Assembly: GCA_005518185.1 (NCBI GenBank)
Contig: RKSN01000001.1
Location: forward strand, 496,501 to 560,500
Length of the DNA: 64,000 nt
Reading direction: 5' to 3'
From: Chakrabartia godavariana
GTDB taxonomy: Bacteria > Pseudomonadota > Alphaproteobacteria > Sphingomonadales > Sphingomonadaceae
Shown one piece after another: positions 32,625 to 40,960 of this stretch. The first letter of the stretch is position 1. Each line of letters starts with the position of its first letter. The position numbers were made by a program, and so were the translations under genes. A model generated the notes under the pieces. The model did not search any database. It saw only the letters and a list, made by a program, of their open reading frames with translations, and was not told the DNA's origin.

Positions 32625-32790
32625 CTAATCGCCTTGATCAATCAATATTCGAGAAATAAGCGATTTTGGCGATTATTCAAGCGATCTGACCCGTTGCATA
32701 ATGTGCAACCGGCGCGGATTTGGGGTGCAAGGTCTGGAATTGCCGGGCGTCCCGGCCTAAGTTGGCGCAAACAAGAGGAAGGGCGCCCGG
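32625..32790. promoter_or_regulatory. Divergent oxyR-cysE control region
   Basis: These 166 bases hold three GCGAT words within 35 bases (GCGATTTTGGCGAT at 32660-32673 and another GCGAT at about 32681). There is also an inverted repeat GTTGCA-TAATG-TGCAAC (32693-32709). They could be OxyR or LysR-type binding sites; the assignment is an inference. Confidence 0.4.
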
Positions 32791-33477
32791 GTGTTTGACG
32801 GCATCATCTCATATCTGGATTCGATCAAGGCGCGTGACCCCGCGCCGCGCTCGCGCTGGGAAATCCTGACCTATCCGGGTGTCTGGGCGCTTGCGCTGCA
32901 CCGGGCGGCGCATTGGCTTTTCGAGGCGGACCTGTTCTTCCTTGCGCGTCTGGTCAACCACATCTCGCGCTTCCTGACGGCCATCGACATCCATCCCGGC
33001 GCAAAGATCGGCCGCAACTTCTTCATCGATCACGGCTTTGTCGTCATTGGGGAGACAGCCGAGATCGGCGACAATGTCACCATCTATCAGGGCGCGACCC
33101 TGGGCGGCACGAACCCGACCAATGGCGCAGCCGGCAAGCGGCACCCCACGATCGAGGATGACGCGATCATCAGCTTGGGCGCAGCGGTGCTTGGCCCGAT
33201 CACTGTCGGCAAGCGCGCGCGCATCGCGGCCAATGCCGTCGTGACGAAGGACGTGCCCGAAGGCGCGACGATGGTCGGCATTCCCGCGCGGCCGTTGCTG
33301 GTCGATGCCAAGGAATATCAGAAGCCCTTCATGCCCTATGGCACGCCGTGCAGCGAGCGGTTTGACCCAGCGACGCAGCAGCTTGAAATCCTCAAATGCG
33401 AGGTGGAGCAGCTGCAGAAGCGCATTGCCGAGCTGGTCGAGACCAAGCAGGCCAAGTCGCCCCGGAAAACCGCCTGA
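32791..33477 (+). CDS. cysE: Serine O-acetyltransferase
   Basis: This 228-aa left-handed beta-helix enzyme makes O-acetylserine for cysteine synthesis. It shows HPGAKIGRNFFIDHGFVVIGETAEIGD, GVTLGG-like ATLGGTN, KRHPTIEDDAIISLGAAVLG, and the nucleotide/CoA end segment VTKDVPEGATMVGIPAR. It is of the short EpsC/CysE type with a C-terminal coiled coil. It starts at GTG with AGGAAGGG upstream. DUF2794 overlaps its stop by one base. Confidence 0.95.
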   Translation: MFDGIISYLDSIKARDPAPRSRWEILTYPGVWALALHRAAHWLFEADLFFLARLVNHISRFLTAIDIHPGAKIGRNFFIDHGFVVIGETAEIGDNVTIYQGATLGGTNPTNGAAGKRHPTIEDDAIISLGAAVLGPITVGKRARIAANAVVTKDVPEGATMVGIPARPLLVDAKEYQKPFMPYGTPCSERFDPATQQLEILKCEVEQLQKRIAELVETKQAKSPRKTA

Positions 33478-33812
33478 TGGGAATCGTCGCGCCGTTCCCG
33501 ATCAAGGGCGGCCAGGTGGCATTTGAACGGGCGGAACTGACCCGCATCCTCGATCTCTACGGTCGCATGGTCGCTGCTGGCCATTGGAAGGATTATGCGA
33601 TGGACATGGGCCGCGATGCGGCGGTGTTCAGCGCCTTCCGCCGGGCAACCGAGCGCCCCGAATTCCGCATCGAAAAGCGCCCCGCCCTGCGCAACCGGCA
33701 AGGACAATGGGCGCTGATCGGGGAACAGGGGGCCGTCCTCCGGCGCGGTCACGAGCTTGGGCCCGTGCTCGCGCCGGTCGAGCGTCGTCTTATGAAGCTG
33801 GTTGCGGAGTAA
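33477..33812 (+). CDS. DUF2794 family protein
   Basis: This 111-aa cytoplasmic protein has the DUF2794 pattern: F-R-EL-ILDLYGRMVAAGHWKDYAMDMGRDAAVF, followed by EKRPALRNRQGQWALIGEQG and RRGHELGPVLAPVERRLMKLV. The family is alphaproteobacterial and its function is unknown. Its ATG overlaps the cysE stop by one base. Its 3' end overlaps the end of the convergent DUF2157 gene by 23 bases. Confidence 0.88.
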   Translation: MGIVAPFPIKGGQVAFERAELTRILDLYGRMVAAGHWKDYAMDMGRDAAVFSAFRRATERPEFRIEKRPALRNRQGQWALIGEQGAVLRRGHELGPVLAPVERRLMKLVAE

Positions 33813-34836
33813 TCGGCTGGGTCACCGGCAGCCGCGCCTGAAGCCCTTCGGGCAGCATCCCGACCAGCCGGGCGCGGACATCGTGCCAGAAGGCCGACAG
33901 CAGCAGCAGGGCTGACCCGATGACGAGCGCGGTGATCGCGACGCTCAGGCTGACCGCCCCGAACTCCCGGAACAGGGCGCCCATGGCGGCGAGCACATAA
34001 GCAAGTGCGGAGACCATCAGCGCGCGGCGGTCAATGATCAGCGCAATCGAGCCGAGCACGAGATAGATGCCGAGCACCACGCCCGCCACGTCGGCCGAGG
34101 ACTCGCCCTCAGTCAGGCCGAGCATCACGAAGATCGGATGGACGATCATGGGGGCCGCCAGCAGGTGGAGCCAGAAGGCGACATCCGCCCGGCGGGTCGA
34201 CCGGTCCCGGTCGCTCATGTCCCAGCGCATCGCAAAGGCGAACACGCCAAGGCCCGCCATCAGGATGATCGGCATGATGACCTTGTCGACCGCGGGGTAG
34301 GCGACGGCGAGCAACAGCAGGAGCGCGCCCGATGCCGCCGCTGCGCCTGCAGCGATGGTGATCGGGACCATGAAGCGCCGCCAGTGGAGCCACGCCGCGC
34401 CGACCGCAATTGCGGCCGACACAGCGAGCAGCGCCGCGCCGACGCGGTCCCCTTCGCCCACATGCCCTTCGGGCACGAGGAAGGTGCCGAACGCCGCAAA
34501 GACGCCGCCGACAAAGGCCAGCAGGAAGATGATGCTGGGCAGCGCCATGCGGCGTCTCGCGGTGAAATATTCGGCCATCAGCCATGACGAGACCGCGACC
34601 AGCGCCGCGCCAAGCCACGGCGCCACGCTGCCCCCGGCCCAGGCACAGCCGGTCAGGAACAGAATGGCAGCGATGGAGACGAAGATATCGTTGAAGCCGG
34701 TGATGAGCCGGAACTGCTCTTCATCGACGATGGGGGATTGGCGCGCCGCGCTGACATGGGCGCGCAGGGCAGCGGCGGCCTGAGGCGTCAAAGCCCCTGC
34801 GGCCACCGCAGAGTCGAGATCGGTATCGCTGTACAT
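33790..34836 (-). CDS. DUF2157-like multi-pass membrane protein
   Basis: This 348-aa protein starts with a soluble helical region (about 1-45, with an AALRAHV helix). Some nine hydrophobic segments follow, the first around DIFVSIAAILFLTGCAW. It resembles the DUF2157/DUF4401 group, whose role is unknown. AAGGGAGGAC precedes the ATG. Its promoter region carries tandem inverted repeats, which suggests a dedicated regulator. Its end overlaps the DUF2794 gene. Confidence 0.75.
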   Translation of the reverse strand: MYSDTDLDSAVAAGALTPQAAAALRAHVSAARQSPIVDEEQFRLITGFNDIFVSIAAILFLTGCAWAGGSVAPWLGAALVAVSSWLMAEYFTARRRMALPSIIFLLAFVGGVFAAFGTFLVPEGHVGEGDRVGAALLAVSAAIAVGAAWLHWRRFMVPITIAAGAAAASGALLLLLAVAYPAVDKVIMPIILMAGLGVFAFAMRWDMSDRDRSTRRADVAFWLHLLAAPMIVHPIFVMLGLTEGESSADVAGVVLGIYLVLGSIALIIDRRALMVSALAYVLAAMGALFREFGAVSLSVAITALVIGSALLLLSAFWHDVRARLVGMLPEGLQARLPVTQPITPQPAS

Positions 34837-34852
34837 CGGGCAGTCCTCCCTT

Positions 34853-34905
34853 GTGTATTGGGAGGATAATACACCGGCTGTATTAGATTTGCAATACAGC
34901 CGGTG
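34853..34905 (-). promoter_or_regulatory. Promoter with tandem palindromic operators upstream of the DUF2157 gene
   Basis: Two inverted repeats with identical 8-base spacers overlap end to end. GTGTATT (34853-34859) pairs with AATACAC (34868-34874), and CACCGGCTGTATT (34872-34884) pairs with AATACAGCCGGTG (34893-34905), 13 of 13. On the minus strand TTGCAA and TATTAT are 17 bases apart and lie within these repeats. This fits a repressor that covers the promoter; TGTATT-N8-AATACA is not a site I can assign. Confidence 0.7.
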
Positions 34906-34925
34906 AGGATCGCCCGGGCGGGCTT

Positions 34926-35825
34926 TTAGTTGCCTTGCAGCCGCTGGATGGCGGCCATCGACTGTTCGGCGCCCGACTGCGGCACGGTTTCGCCGGTGCG
35001 GTCGGTGATCTCCGCCCAGCGGGCCGCGACGGCTTCCGGCGTCCGTTCGCCGGCGGGAAGGGCGACACCGCGCGTCATGGTGATGTTGGCCGCGTGGACG
35101 AAGCCACCGCCTGCGCCGATGATCGCGTTCGACGGCGCGTCCTCAGAGACGAGGAACAGGGCCGCCGGAACGACATTGACCGGGTCAAACGCCTTGAAGG
35201 CTTCTTCGGGCATGATGTCTTCGGTCATGCGCGTGCCCGCGAGCGGGGCCAGCGTATTCACCTTGATGTTGTTCTTCGCGCCTTCGAGATAGAGCGACTT
35301 GGTGAAGCCGGCGAGGCCCAGCTTGGCGGCGCCATAGTTGGTCTGGCCGAAATTGCCGTAAAGGCCGGTCGAAGAGGCGGTCATCAGGATGCGGCCGTAA
35401 TTCTGCTCACGCATCGTTTCCCACACGGCCTTGGTCGCATAGGCCGAACCAAGCAGGTGGACCTTCACGACGAGGTCGAAGTCCGCCATCTCCATCTTGG
35501 TGAAGCTCTTGTCCCGCAGGATGCCGGCATTGTTGATGAGGATGTGGACGCCGCCCCAGGCTTCCTTCGCCTTGGCGACCATTTCCTGCATCTGGTCAAA
35601 TTCGGTGACGCTGCCGCCGTTCGACATGGCGTCGCCGCCAGCAGCCTTGATTTCCTCGACGACCTTGAGCGCGGCGTCGGAATGACCGGTGCCGTCGCGG
35701 GCGCCGCCCAGATCGTTGACGACAACCTTGGCGCCACGGCGGGCAAGCTCAAGCGCGTATTCGCGGCCGAGGCCACCCCCGGCACCGGTGACGATGGCGA
35801 CTTTGCCGGAAAAATCGATGGTCAT
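34926..35825 (-). CDS. Short-chain dehydrogenase/reductase, HSD17B4 N-terminal-like
   Basis: This 299-aa SDR has the cofactor motif VTGAGGGLGREYAL, NNAGILRD, and the catalytic Ser-Tyr-Lys in TASSTGLYGNFGQTNYGAAK. The VVNDLGG segment and a C-terminal extension after the core resemble the 3-hydroxyacyl-CoA dehydrogenase part of peroxisomal multifunctional enzyme 2, so fatty-acyl-CoA oxidation is plausible. The start at MTIDFSGK is chosen because upstream in-frame residues do not fit. It is a single gene. Confidence 0.88.
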   Translation of the reverse strand: MTIDFSGKVAIVTGAGGGLGREYALELARRGAKVVVNDLGGARDGTGHSDAALKVVEEIKAAGGDAMSNGGSVTEFDQMQEMVAKAKEAWGGVHILINNAGILRDKSFTKMEMADFDLVVKVHLLGSAYATKAVWETMREQNYGRILMTASSTGLYGNFGQTNYGAAKLGLAGFTKSLYLEGAKNNIKVNTLAPLAGTRMTEDIMPEEAFKAFDPVNVVPAALFLVSEDAPSNAIIGAGGGFVHAANITMTRGVALPAGERTPEAVAARWAEITDRTGETVPQSGAEQSMAAIQRLQGN

Positions 35826-36016
35826 TTCCCTGCTCCTTGAATGAAGATGGCGCTGCTTAGCGCGCGGTGCGCCCTTGGCAAGCGCTGGATCACGAACGCT
35901 ACGGCAGGCAAGCGGACGGACGCCGCGAAAGAGCGTTAACACCGCCGCTTTAGGTGGACTTTTACCGATTCGGATCCATAAGCTCACCACAGTGATGCGT
36001 ATATCCAGGTGATCCG

Positions 36017-36412
36017 ATGACCGAGCCGACCAACGATCAAAGCCAGCCAAATCTGTCGCGCCGCCGCGCGCTGCAGCTGGGCGCTGTCGGGGCTGCGACT
36101 GTCGTCTCCATCCGTCCCGCGCTCGCGCAGACGGCCGGCTCCATCCTCAACTGCGAAATCCCGGTGCCCGGTCCTGCCGGTGCGGGCCAGAATATCGCAC
36201 TCGACGGCAGCCTTGTGCCGCCGGGGACGGCCGGGTCATTCACCGGCTCCTATCGCCCGTTCAAGGGGGAAGAGGTGAAGCGGGCGCTGAAGGGCGGGAC
36301 GCTTCCCGGCACCAGCTACGAACAGTCTCAGGCCTATATCAACTATATCCGTCGCCTGCAGCAGGGGCAGAGCGGGTTCACCTGCTACGCCTCGCTCCAG
36401 ATGCCGCGCTAG
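36017..36412 (+). CDS. Small Tat-signal exported protein, first gene of the HprK/PqqD/NTase operon
   Basis: This 131-aa protein carries a twin-arginine signal (SRRRALQLGAVGAATVV, residues 14-30, cleavage after ALA near 37). The mature part is about 94 aa and rich in Gly, Ser and Thr, with two cysteines (46 and 123) and the C-terminus ASLQMPR. I recognise no domain. The PqqD-like gene starts three bases after its stop, so it is coupled to the modification genes and may be their substrate; that link is an inference. Confidence 0.7.
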   Translation: MTEPTNDQSQPNLSRRRALQLGAVGAATVVSIRPALAQTAGSILNCEIPVPGPAGAGQNIALDGSLVPPGTAGSFTGSYRPFKGEEVKRALKGGTLPGTSYEQSQAYINYIRRLQQGQSGFTCYASLQMPR

Positions 36413-36415
36413 GGC

Positions 36416-36682
36416 GTGGGCGCGCTTTTTTCGGCCGATCCGGCTGAAGGCTACCGGACAGTCACGCTCGATGGGCTGGCGGCCCTCTATCACCGCCGGT
36501 CGGGCATGACCCACGTGCTGGCAGAACCGGCGCCGGACATCATCGCCGCACTCGCCGGAACGCAACTGTCCACCCATGGTCTGGCGGCCGCGCTGGGTGT
36601 TGCGTCATCCCCCGACAATCTGGCCGCGCTCGCCGCGCGCCTTGACGAGCTTTGCGAAGCGGGGTTGGTATCGCGCGCATGA
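36416..36682 (+). CDS. PqqD family peptide chaperone, HPr-rel-A system
   Basis: This 88-aa winged-helix protein has the PqqD pattern: a beta strand TVTLDGLAALYHRRSGMTHVLAEPAPDIIAAL, then DNLAALAARLDELCEAGLV. PqqD-type domains bind leader peptides and present them to modifying enzymes. It starts at GTG three bases after the Tat protein gene, and its stop overlaps the kinase start (ATGA). The 'HPr-rel-A' label rests on its position beside an HprK-related kinase. Confidence 0.82.
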   Translation: MGALFSADPAEGYRTVTLDGLAALYHRRSGMTHVLAEPAPDIIAALAGTQLSTHGLAAALGVASSPDNLAALAARLDELCEAGLVSRA

Positions 36683-37542
36683 TGCGCGCCTTTTCGGTTC
36701 AGGTCGGCCCTTTCGGGTTTCGTGTGGGGTCCGCCTGGCCGCAGCCGATCCGCGCGCTCGAACGGCTCTATGCCGATTATCCCAAACCTGCCGACGGCAT
36801 TCCGGATTTCACGGTCCGGCTGGAGCCGGTGCGCGCGGTGCGTCGGTTCATCCGGCCCTCGGTCGCCATTCGCGGCGACTTCATGCTGCCCGACGCGGTG
36901 CCGACTTCGCTTGCGCATGGCCTGCTTGCGGCGGAAATGGCGATGAACCTGCAGGTCGCCATGGGGGAACGGCGCTTTCTCTTGCTCCATGCCGCCAGCG
37001 TGGAGCGCGATGGCAAGGTCCTGCTGATGACGGGCGAGTCCGGCTCCGGCAAGTCGACGCTCTCGGCGCTGCTGGGCGAAAAGGGCTGGCGCTTCATGGG
37101 CGACGAGTTTGCGCTGATTGATCCGGAAACCGGATTGGCCTTTCCGTTTCCACGGCCTGTCAGCCTGAAGAACGCCGCCGTCGCCGAGATGCTGCGGCAC
37201 GTCGCGCCCGAAAGGCTTGGCCCGGAGATGGTCGGCACGCCCAAGGGCGACATCCGGCACCTGAAGCCGCCCGTAGAGGCCATCCGGAGGATGAGCGAGC
37301 CGGGCAAGCCGGCGCTTCTCCTCTTCCCGCGCTATGGCCTGCCGCGTGACATTCGCCCGGTGCCGGCAAGCGAGGCCTTTGTCCGCCTGACGCAGGCGTC
37401 CACCAACTATACGATGCTCGGTGAGCGGGGCTTTGAGGCACTGACCAATCTCGTTCAGGGCATTCCCGGCCGCGCCATCGATTATCCCGACACGGCGACC
37501 GCGCTGGCGCTGGTCGATCAGCTCTGGGCCGATCCCGCATGA
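36679..37542 (+). CDS. HprK-related kinase A
   Basis: This 287-aa protein has a P-loop GESGSGKS (119-126) in a context like HPr kinase/phosphorylase C-terminal domains (LLLHAASVERDGKVLLMTG). Then come WRFMGDEFALID, with the acidic residues placed as in HprK, and PRPVSLKNAAV. The N-terminal HprK domain is absent. No HPr gene is seen, so the substrate is more likely a peptide or protein; HprK homologues in some lasso-peptide clusters phosphorylate precursor peptides. It overlaps both neighbours by four bases. Confidence 0.83.
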   Translation: MMRAFSVQVGPFGFRVGSAWPQPIRALERLYADYPKPADGIPDFTVRLEPVRAVRRFIRPSVAIRGDFMLPDAVPTSLAHGLLAAEMAMNLQVAMGERRFLLLHAASVERDGKVLLMTGESGSGKSTLSALLGEKGWRFMGDEFALIDPETGLAFPFPRPVSLKNAAVAEMLRHVAPERLGPEMVGTPKGDIRHLKPPVEAIRRMSEPGKPALLLFPRYGLPRDIRPVPASEAFVRLTQASTNYTMLGERGFEALTNLVQGIPGRAIDYPDTATALALVDQLWADPA

Positions 37543-38567
37543 AGGACGCGCGCATCCTTGCCTGGGTGCTGGCCGATCCGTCGCGCGCGGCGCAACTGCG
37601 CCCGCACCAATGGACCGCGATGCTCACCATCGCGCAGGCGGAGCGCCTGCTGGGCACGCTTGCCCACCGATTGGCAGGGCTGGAGGTGCCGGAGGCGGCG
37701 GCCCGCGTGCTGCACAGGGCGCGGCGGTCGGCGGAGACCGACCGGCGGCAGGCATTATGGGAAGCCGAAATGGCACGGCGCGCGCTCGCGCCTTTGGGTC
37801 TGCCGGTCCTCCTCCTCAAGGGCACGGCGGTTCTGGCGGCGGGCATGGATGCCGGTGCGGGGCGGCTGGTCGGCGACCTCGATATCCTCGTGCCGCGCGA
37901 CCGCATGGAGGCCGCGGAGGCAGCGCTGCTGTCCGCCGGATGGGAATGGGTGAAGGCGGACGCCTATGACGACGCCTATTACCGGAACCATATGCATGAG
38001 CTGCCGCCGCTGATCCACCGCGCGCGCGACAGGATGATTGACGTGCACCATACGATCCTGCCGCTGACGGCACGTGCCCGGCCGGATGCTTCCGCGCTGA
38101 TCGCGGATGCGGTTGATCTGGGCAATGGGATGAAGGTGCTCTGTCCCGAAGACATGGTCATCCATGCCGTCCTGCACCTGCTGGCCGATGGCGATCTGGC
38201 GGGCGGCCTGCGCAACTTGTGGGACATCGACCGGATGCTGCGCGAATTTGCGGAGGCTGAGGGCTTTTGGGCGCGGCTGCTCGCCCGCTCACGCCACCAC
38301 AAGGTGACGCGCTATGTCTCGCGTGCGCTGCGCCTGTCGCACCACATCTTTGAAACGCCGGTGGATCGCTATCTTGCCTGGCAGGGGCGGCGCGGCGACC
38401 TTTTCTACGCCGGTCGGCTCCTCGCGCGGAACGGCTGGGGGCAGGAGACGGCGACGCTTCTGCGCCTGGCCTTTTATGTCCGCTCGCACTGGATCCGGAT
38501 GCCGCCGCTGATGCTGGCGCGTCACCTCTTCACCAAATGGCGCAAGGGGCATCAGCCGATCCGCTGA
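37539..38567 (+). CDS. Nucleotidyltransferase family protein (NTP_transf_5-like), HprK-associated
   Basis: This 342-aa protein has a nucleotidyltransferase core with PVLLLKGTAVLA and the metal-binding GDLDILVPRD (Gly-Asp-Leu-Asp). A His-rich, helical C-terminal region follows, with CPEDMVIHAVLHLLADGD. Such proteins accompany HprK-like kinases in peptide-tailoring clusters. The ATG overlaps the kinase stop. Its end overlaps the convergent gph gene by 16 bases. Confidence 0.82.
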   Translation: MKDARILAWVLADPSRAAQLRPHQWTAMLTIAQAERLLGTLAHRLAGLEVPEAAARVLHRARRSAETDRRQALWEAEMARRALAPLGLPVLLLKGTAVLAAGMDAGAGRLVGDLDILVPRDRMEAAEAALLSAGWEWVKADAYDDAYYRNHMHELPPLIHRARDRMIDVHHTILPLTARARPDASALIADAVDLGNGMKVLCPEDMVIHAVLHLLADGDLAGGLRNLWDIDRMLREFAEAEGFWARLLARSRHHKVTRYVSRALRLSHHIFETPVDRYLAWQGRRGDLFYAGRLLARNGWGQETATLLRLAFYVRSHWIRMPPLMLARHLFTKWRKGHQPIR

Positions 38568-39232
38568 AGCGCCGGGATCAGCTCGTCATAATGGTCGATG
38601 ATGGCCGTCGCGCCGAGGTCCTCGACCGGCTGGTGGAGAAAGCCGAAGCTGACAGCGATGCTCGGGATATGCGCTGCCGTCGCGGCACTTGTGTCGTGGA
38701 TCGAGTCGCCGATGAAGGCGGCCTTCCCGCCGCCGCAGCGCGAGATCATCTCATGGATCGGATCGGGCTGCGGCTTGCCGCGCCCGGGGCCCATGGTGTC
38801 GCCGCCGATGACGGTGACGAAGCGCTCAAGCATCCCAATATTCTTCAGCAATTTGACCGCCAGATGCTCATATTTGTTCGTCACGACGGCGAGCTTCACG
38901 CCCGCTTGCCGCAGCCTGTCGAGCGCGTTGAGGAGCCCCGGAAAGGGAGGGCAATCGCTTCCCAGATGTTCCTCATAATGGTTGAGAAGAGCGGGCATCA
39001 GCCGCTTCACCTCGTCGCGGTCGACATCTCCATGCGCGGCCAGCGCCATTTCCAGCATGTGGCGCGCGCCCATGCCGACCAGCTGCTTGACCTCGGCTTC
39101 GTCAATCGGAGGCCGCCTGCCAAGCTTCAGCGCGTAGTTGAGCGATGCGGCCAGCTCGATGCTGGAATCAACAAGCGTGCCGTCCAGATCGAAGCCGACG
39201 ATATCGAAAGGAATTTCTGCTGCCATGCCCAT
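38552..39232 (-). CDS. gph: Phosphoglycolate phosphatase-like HAD hydrolase
   Basis: This 226-aa HAD-superfamily phosphatase has the nucleophile motif GFDLDGTLVDS, motif II VVTNK, the lysine in GKPQPDP and motif IV FIGDSIHD, with a C1-type helical cap. It removes phosphate from 2-phosphoglycolate, a product of DNA-end repair and photorespiration-like chemistry; related phosphosugars are possible. The start is at the first ATG or two codons later. It is divergent from glmU. Confidence 0.88.
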   Translation of the reverse strand: MGMAAEIPFDIVGFDLDGTLVDSSIELAASLNYALKLGRRPPIDEAEVKQLVGMGARHMLEMALAAHGDVDRDEVKRLMPALLNHYEEHLGSDCPPFPGLLNALDRLRQAGVKLAVVTNKYEHLAVKLLKNIGMLERFVTVIGGDTMGPGRGKPQPDPIHEMISRCGGGKAAFIGDSIHDTSAATAAHIPSIAVSFGFLHQPVEDLGATAIIDHYDELIPALQRIG

Positions 39233-39285
39233 GTCTTGGCGCGGCCCTATGGAAACGGCAAGGATTTGGTGGCAAGTGCGCCAGC

Positions 39286-40641
39286 ATGACAGACGTAGCC
39301 GCCATCGTCCTCGCCGCGGGCAAGGGCACCCGCATGAAGTCCGACCTGCACAAGGTGCTGCACCCCATTGCCGGGCGGCCGATGCTGATGCACCTGCTCG
39401 CCTCGGTTGATGCGCTGAAGCCGACCAAGAAGGTCGTTGTCGTCGGGTCCGGCAAGGATCAGCTGGAGGCTGCGCTCAAGGGAACGGCGGACCTCGCCGT
39501 GCAGGAGCCGCAACTGGGCACGGGCCATGCCGTGCAGCAGGCCGAAGGTGCGCTCGCCGGTTTTGAGGGCGACGTCCTCATCCTCTATGGCGACGTGCCC
39601 TTCGTGCCGACCGCGACGATGCAGGCGATGATCGAGCGACTCCATGGCGACGATGCACCTGCAGTGGTCGTGCTCGCCTTCGAACCCGAAGACCCGACCG
39701 GCTATGGCCGCGTGATCGTTGAGGGTGCCAAAGGGCAAGAGCGCATTGTCAAAATGGTCGAACAGAAGGACGCGACCGACCTCGAAAAGGCCGTCAAACT
39801 GTCCAACTCGGGCCTGATGGCGGTGAAGGCGGCGGACCTGTTCGCGCTGCTCGCGCGCGTCACCGACGACAATGCGCAGAAGGAATTTTACCTGACCGAC
39901 ATCGTCAACATCGCCAATGCCGATGGCAGGGCGTGCGTTGCGGTGACGACCGATCCGTTTGACGTCGCGGGCATCAACAGCCGCGCGCAACTCGCCGAGA
40001 TGGAAGGTGAATGGCAGAAGCGCCGCCGCCAGCGGGCCATGGACGAGGGCGCGACGCTGATCGCGCCGGAGACGGTCTGGTTCGCCTATGACACCGTCAT
40101 CGGCCGCGATGTGACGATTGAGCCCAACGTCTTCTTCGGCCCCGGCGTGACGATTGCGGACAATGTCGTGATCCACGCCTTTTCGCACATTGAAGGCGCG
40201 ACCATCGCCAGCGGCGCGGAAGTCGGGCCCTATGCCCGTCTGCGCCCGGGTGCAGTGCTCGAGGAAAAGTCGAAGATCGGCAATTTTGTCGAGATGAAGA
40301 AGGCGCGGCTCGGCAAGGGGGCAAAGGCCAACCACCTGACCTACCTTGGCGATGCGGACATCGGTGCGGGCGCAAACATCGGCGCGGGCACGATCACCTG
40401 CAACTATGACGGCTTCTTCAAGTACAAGACCGTGATCGGGGAGGGCGCCTTTATCGGCTCCAACTCTTCCCTCGTCGCCCCGGTGTCGATCGGGGCTGGC
40501 GCGATTGTCGGCGCAGGCAGCACGGTGACGGCTGACGTCTCGGCCGATGCCCTTGCGCTGATCCGGCCCGAGCAGAAGGAAAAGGCCGGCTGGGCAAAGC
40601 GCTTCCGGGAGGCGATGGCGGCGAAGAAGGCGGCGAAGTAA
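39286..40641 (+). CDS. glmU: Bifunctional N-acetylglucosamine-1-phosphate uridyltransferase / glucosamine-1-phosphate acetyltransferase
   Basis: This 451-aa enzyme makes UDP-GlcNAc for cell wall and LPS. The uridyltransferase half has LAAGKGTRMKSDLHKVL, QLGTGHAVQQA and YGDVPF. The C-terminal left-handed beta helix has the acetyltransferase motifs ARLRPGAVLEE, NFVEMKKA, NHLTYLGDADIG and NYDGFFKYKT. The start at MTDVAAIVLAAG is fixed by homology; in-frame codons upstream are antisense to gph. The partner glmS lies downstream beyond a toxin-antitoxin pair. Confidence 0.97.
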   Translation: MTDVAAIVLAAGKGTRMKSDLHKVLHPIAGRPMLMHLLASVDALKPTKKVVVVGSGKDQLEAALKGTADLAVQEPQLGTGHAVQQAEGALAGFEGDVLILYGDVPFVPTATMQAMIERLHGDDAPAVVVLAFEPEDPTGYGRVIVEGAKGQERIVKMVEQKDATDLEKAVKLSNSGLMAVKAADLFALLARVTDDNAQKEFYLTDIVNIANADGRACVAVTTDPFDVAGINSRAQLAEMEGEWQKRRRQRAMDEGATLIAPETVWFAYDTVIGRDVTIEPNVFFGPGVTIADNVVIHAFSHIEGATIASGAEVGPYARLRPGAVLEEKSKIGNFVEMKKARLGKGAKANHLTYLGDADIGAGANIGAGTITCNYDGFFKYKTVIGEGAFIGSNSSLVAPVSIGAGAIVGAGSTVTADVSADALALIRPEQKEKAGWAKRFREAMAAKKAAK

Positions 40642-40650
40642 GCGATGCCC

Positions 40651-40687
40651 TTGACATGATATCATGATATGATATCAGTATATCATT
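40651..40687 (+). promoter_or_regulatory. Promoter/operator of the vapBC pair
   Basis: A consensus TTGACA (40651-40656) is followed by TGATATCA (40657-40664), TGATA and a second TGATATCA (40670-40677), then TATATCAT just before the antitoxin ATG. Repeated palindromes on the promoter are expected for antitoxin autorepression. Confidence 0.75.
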
Positions 40688-40960
40688 ATGGCGCGCTTTC
40701 TCGTTGATATCCCTGAAGAAGATGTATCGCGGCTTGATGCAATGGCGCGGGCCGAGGGGAAATCGCGCGCGGCGGTGCTGCGCGAAGCGGTCGCCAGCTA
40801 TATTGCGGCGGAATCCAAGCAGGGGTTCGAGAAGTATTTTGGCCTTTGGGAACGACACGGCTCGACCGTTGATGGTCTTGACTATGAACGTCAGCTCCGC
40901 GGCGAATGGCCGGAGGTGTCCGACCTGAAGCCACCCAAAAAGAAATCAACCGCTGCGTGA
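40688..40960 (+). CDS. Ribbon-helix-helix antitoxin (VapB/CopG type)
   Basis: This 90-aa protein has an N-terminal ribbon-helix-helix DNA-binding domain (MARFLVDIPEEDVSRLDAMARAEGKSRAAVLREAV) and a C-terminal toxin-binding tail rich in Trp, Glu and Lys. Its stop overlaps the toxin start by four bases (GTGA). It should neutralise the PIN toxin and repress the shared promoter. Confidence 0.9.
   Translation: MARFLVDIPEEDVSRLDAMARAEGKSRAAVLREAVASYIAAESKQGFEKYFGLWERHGSTVDGLDYERQLRGEWPEVSDLKPPKKKSTAA

Noticed and set aside
36679-37542. True HPr kinase/phosphorylase of the PTS-Ntr system
   Set aside because: The sequence and its PqqD and nucleotidyltransferase neighbours point to the HprK-related group, and no HPr, EIIA or chvG/chvI genes are adjacent.
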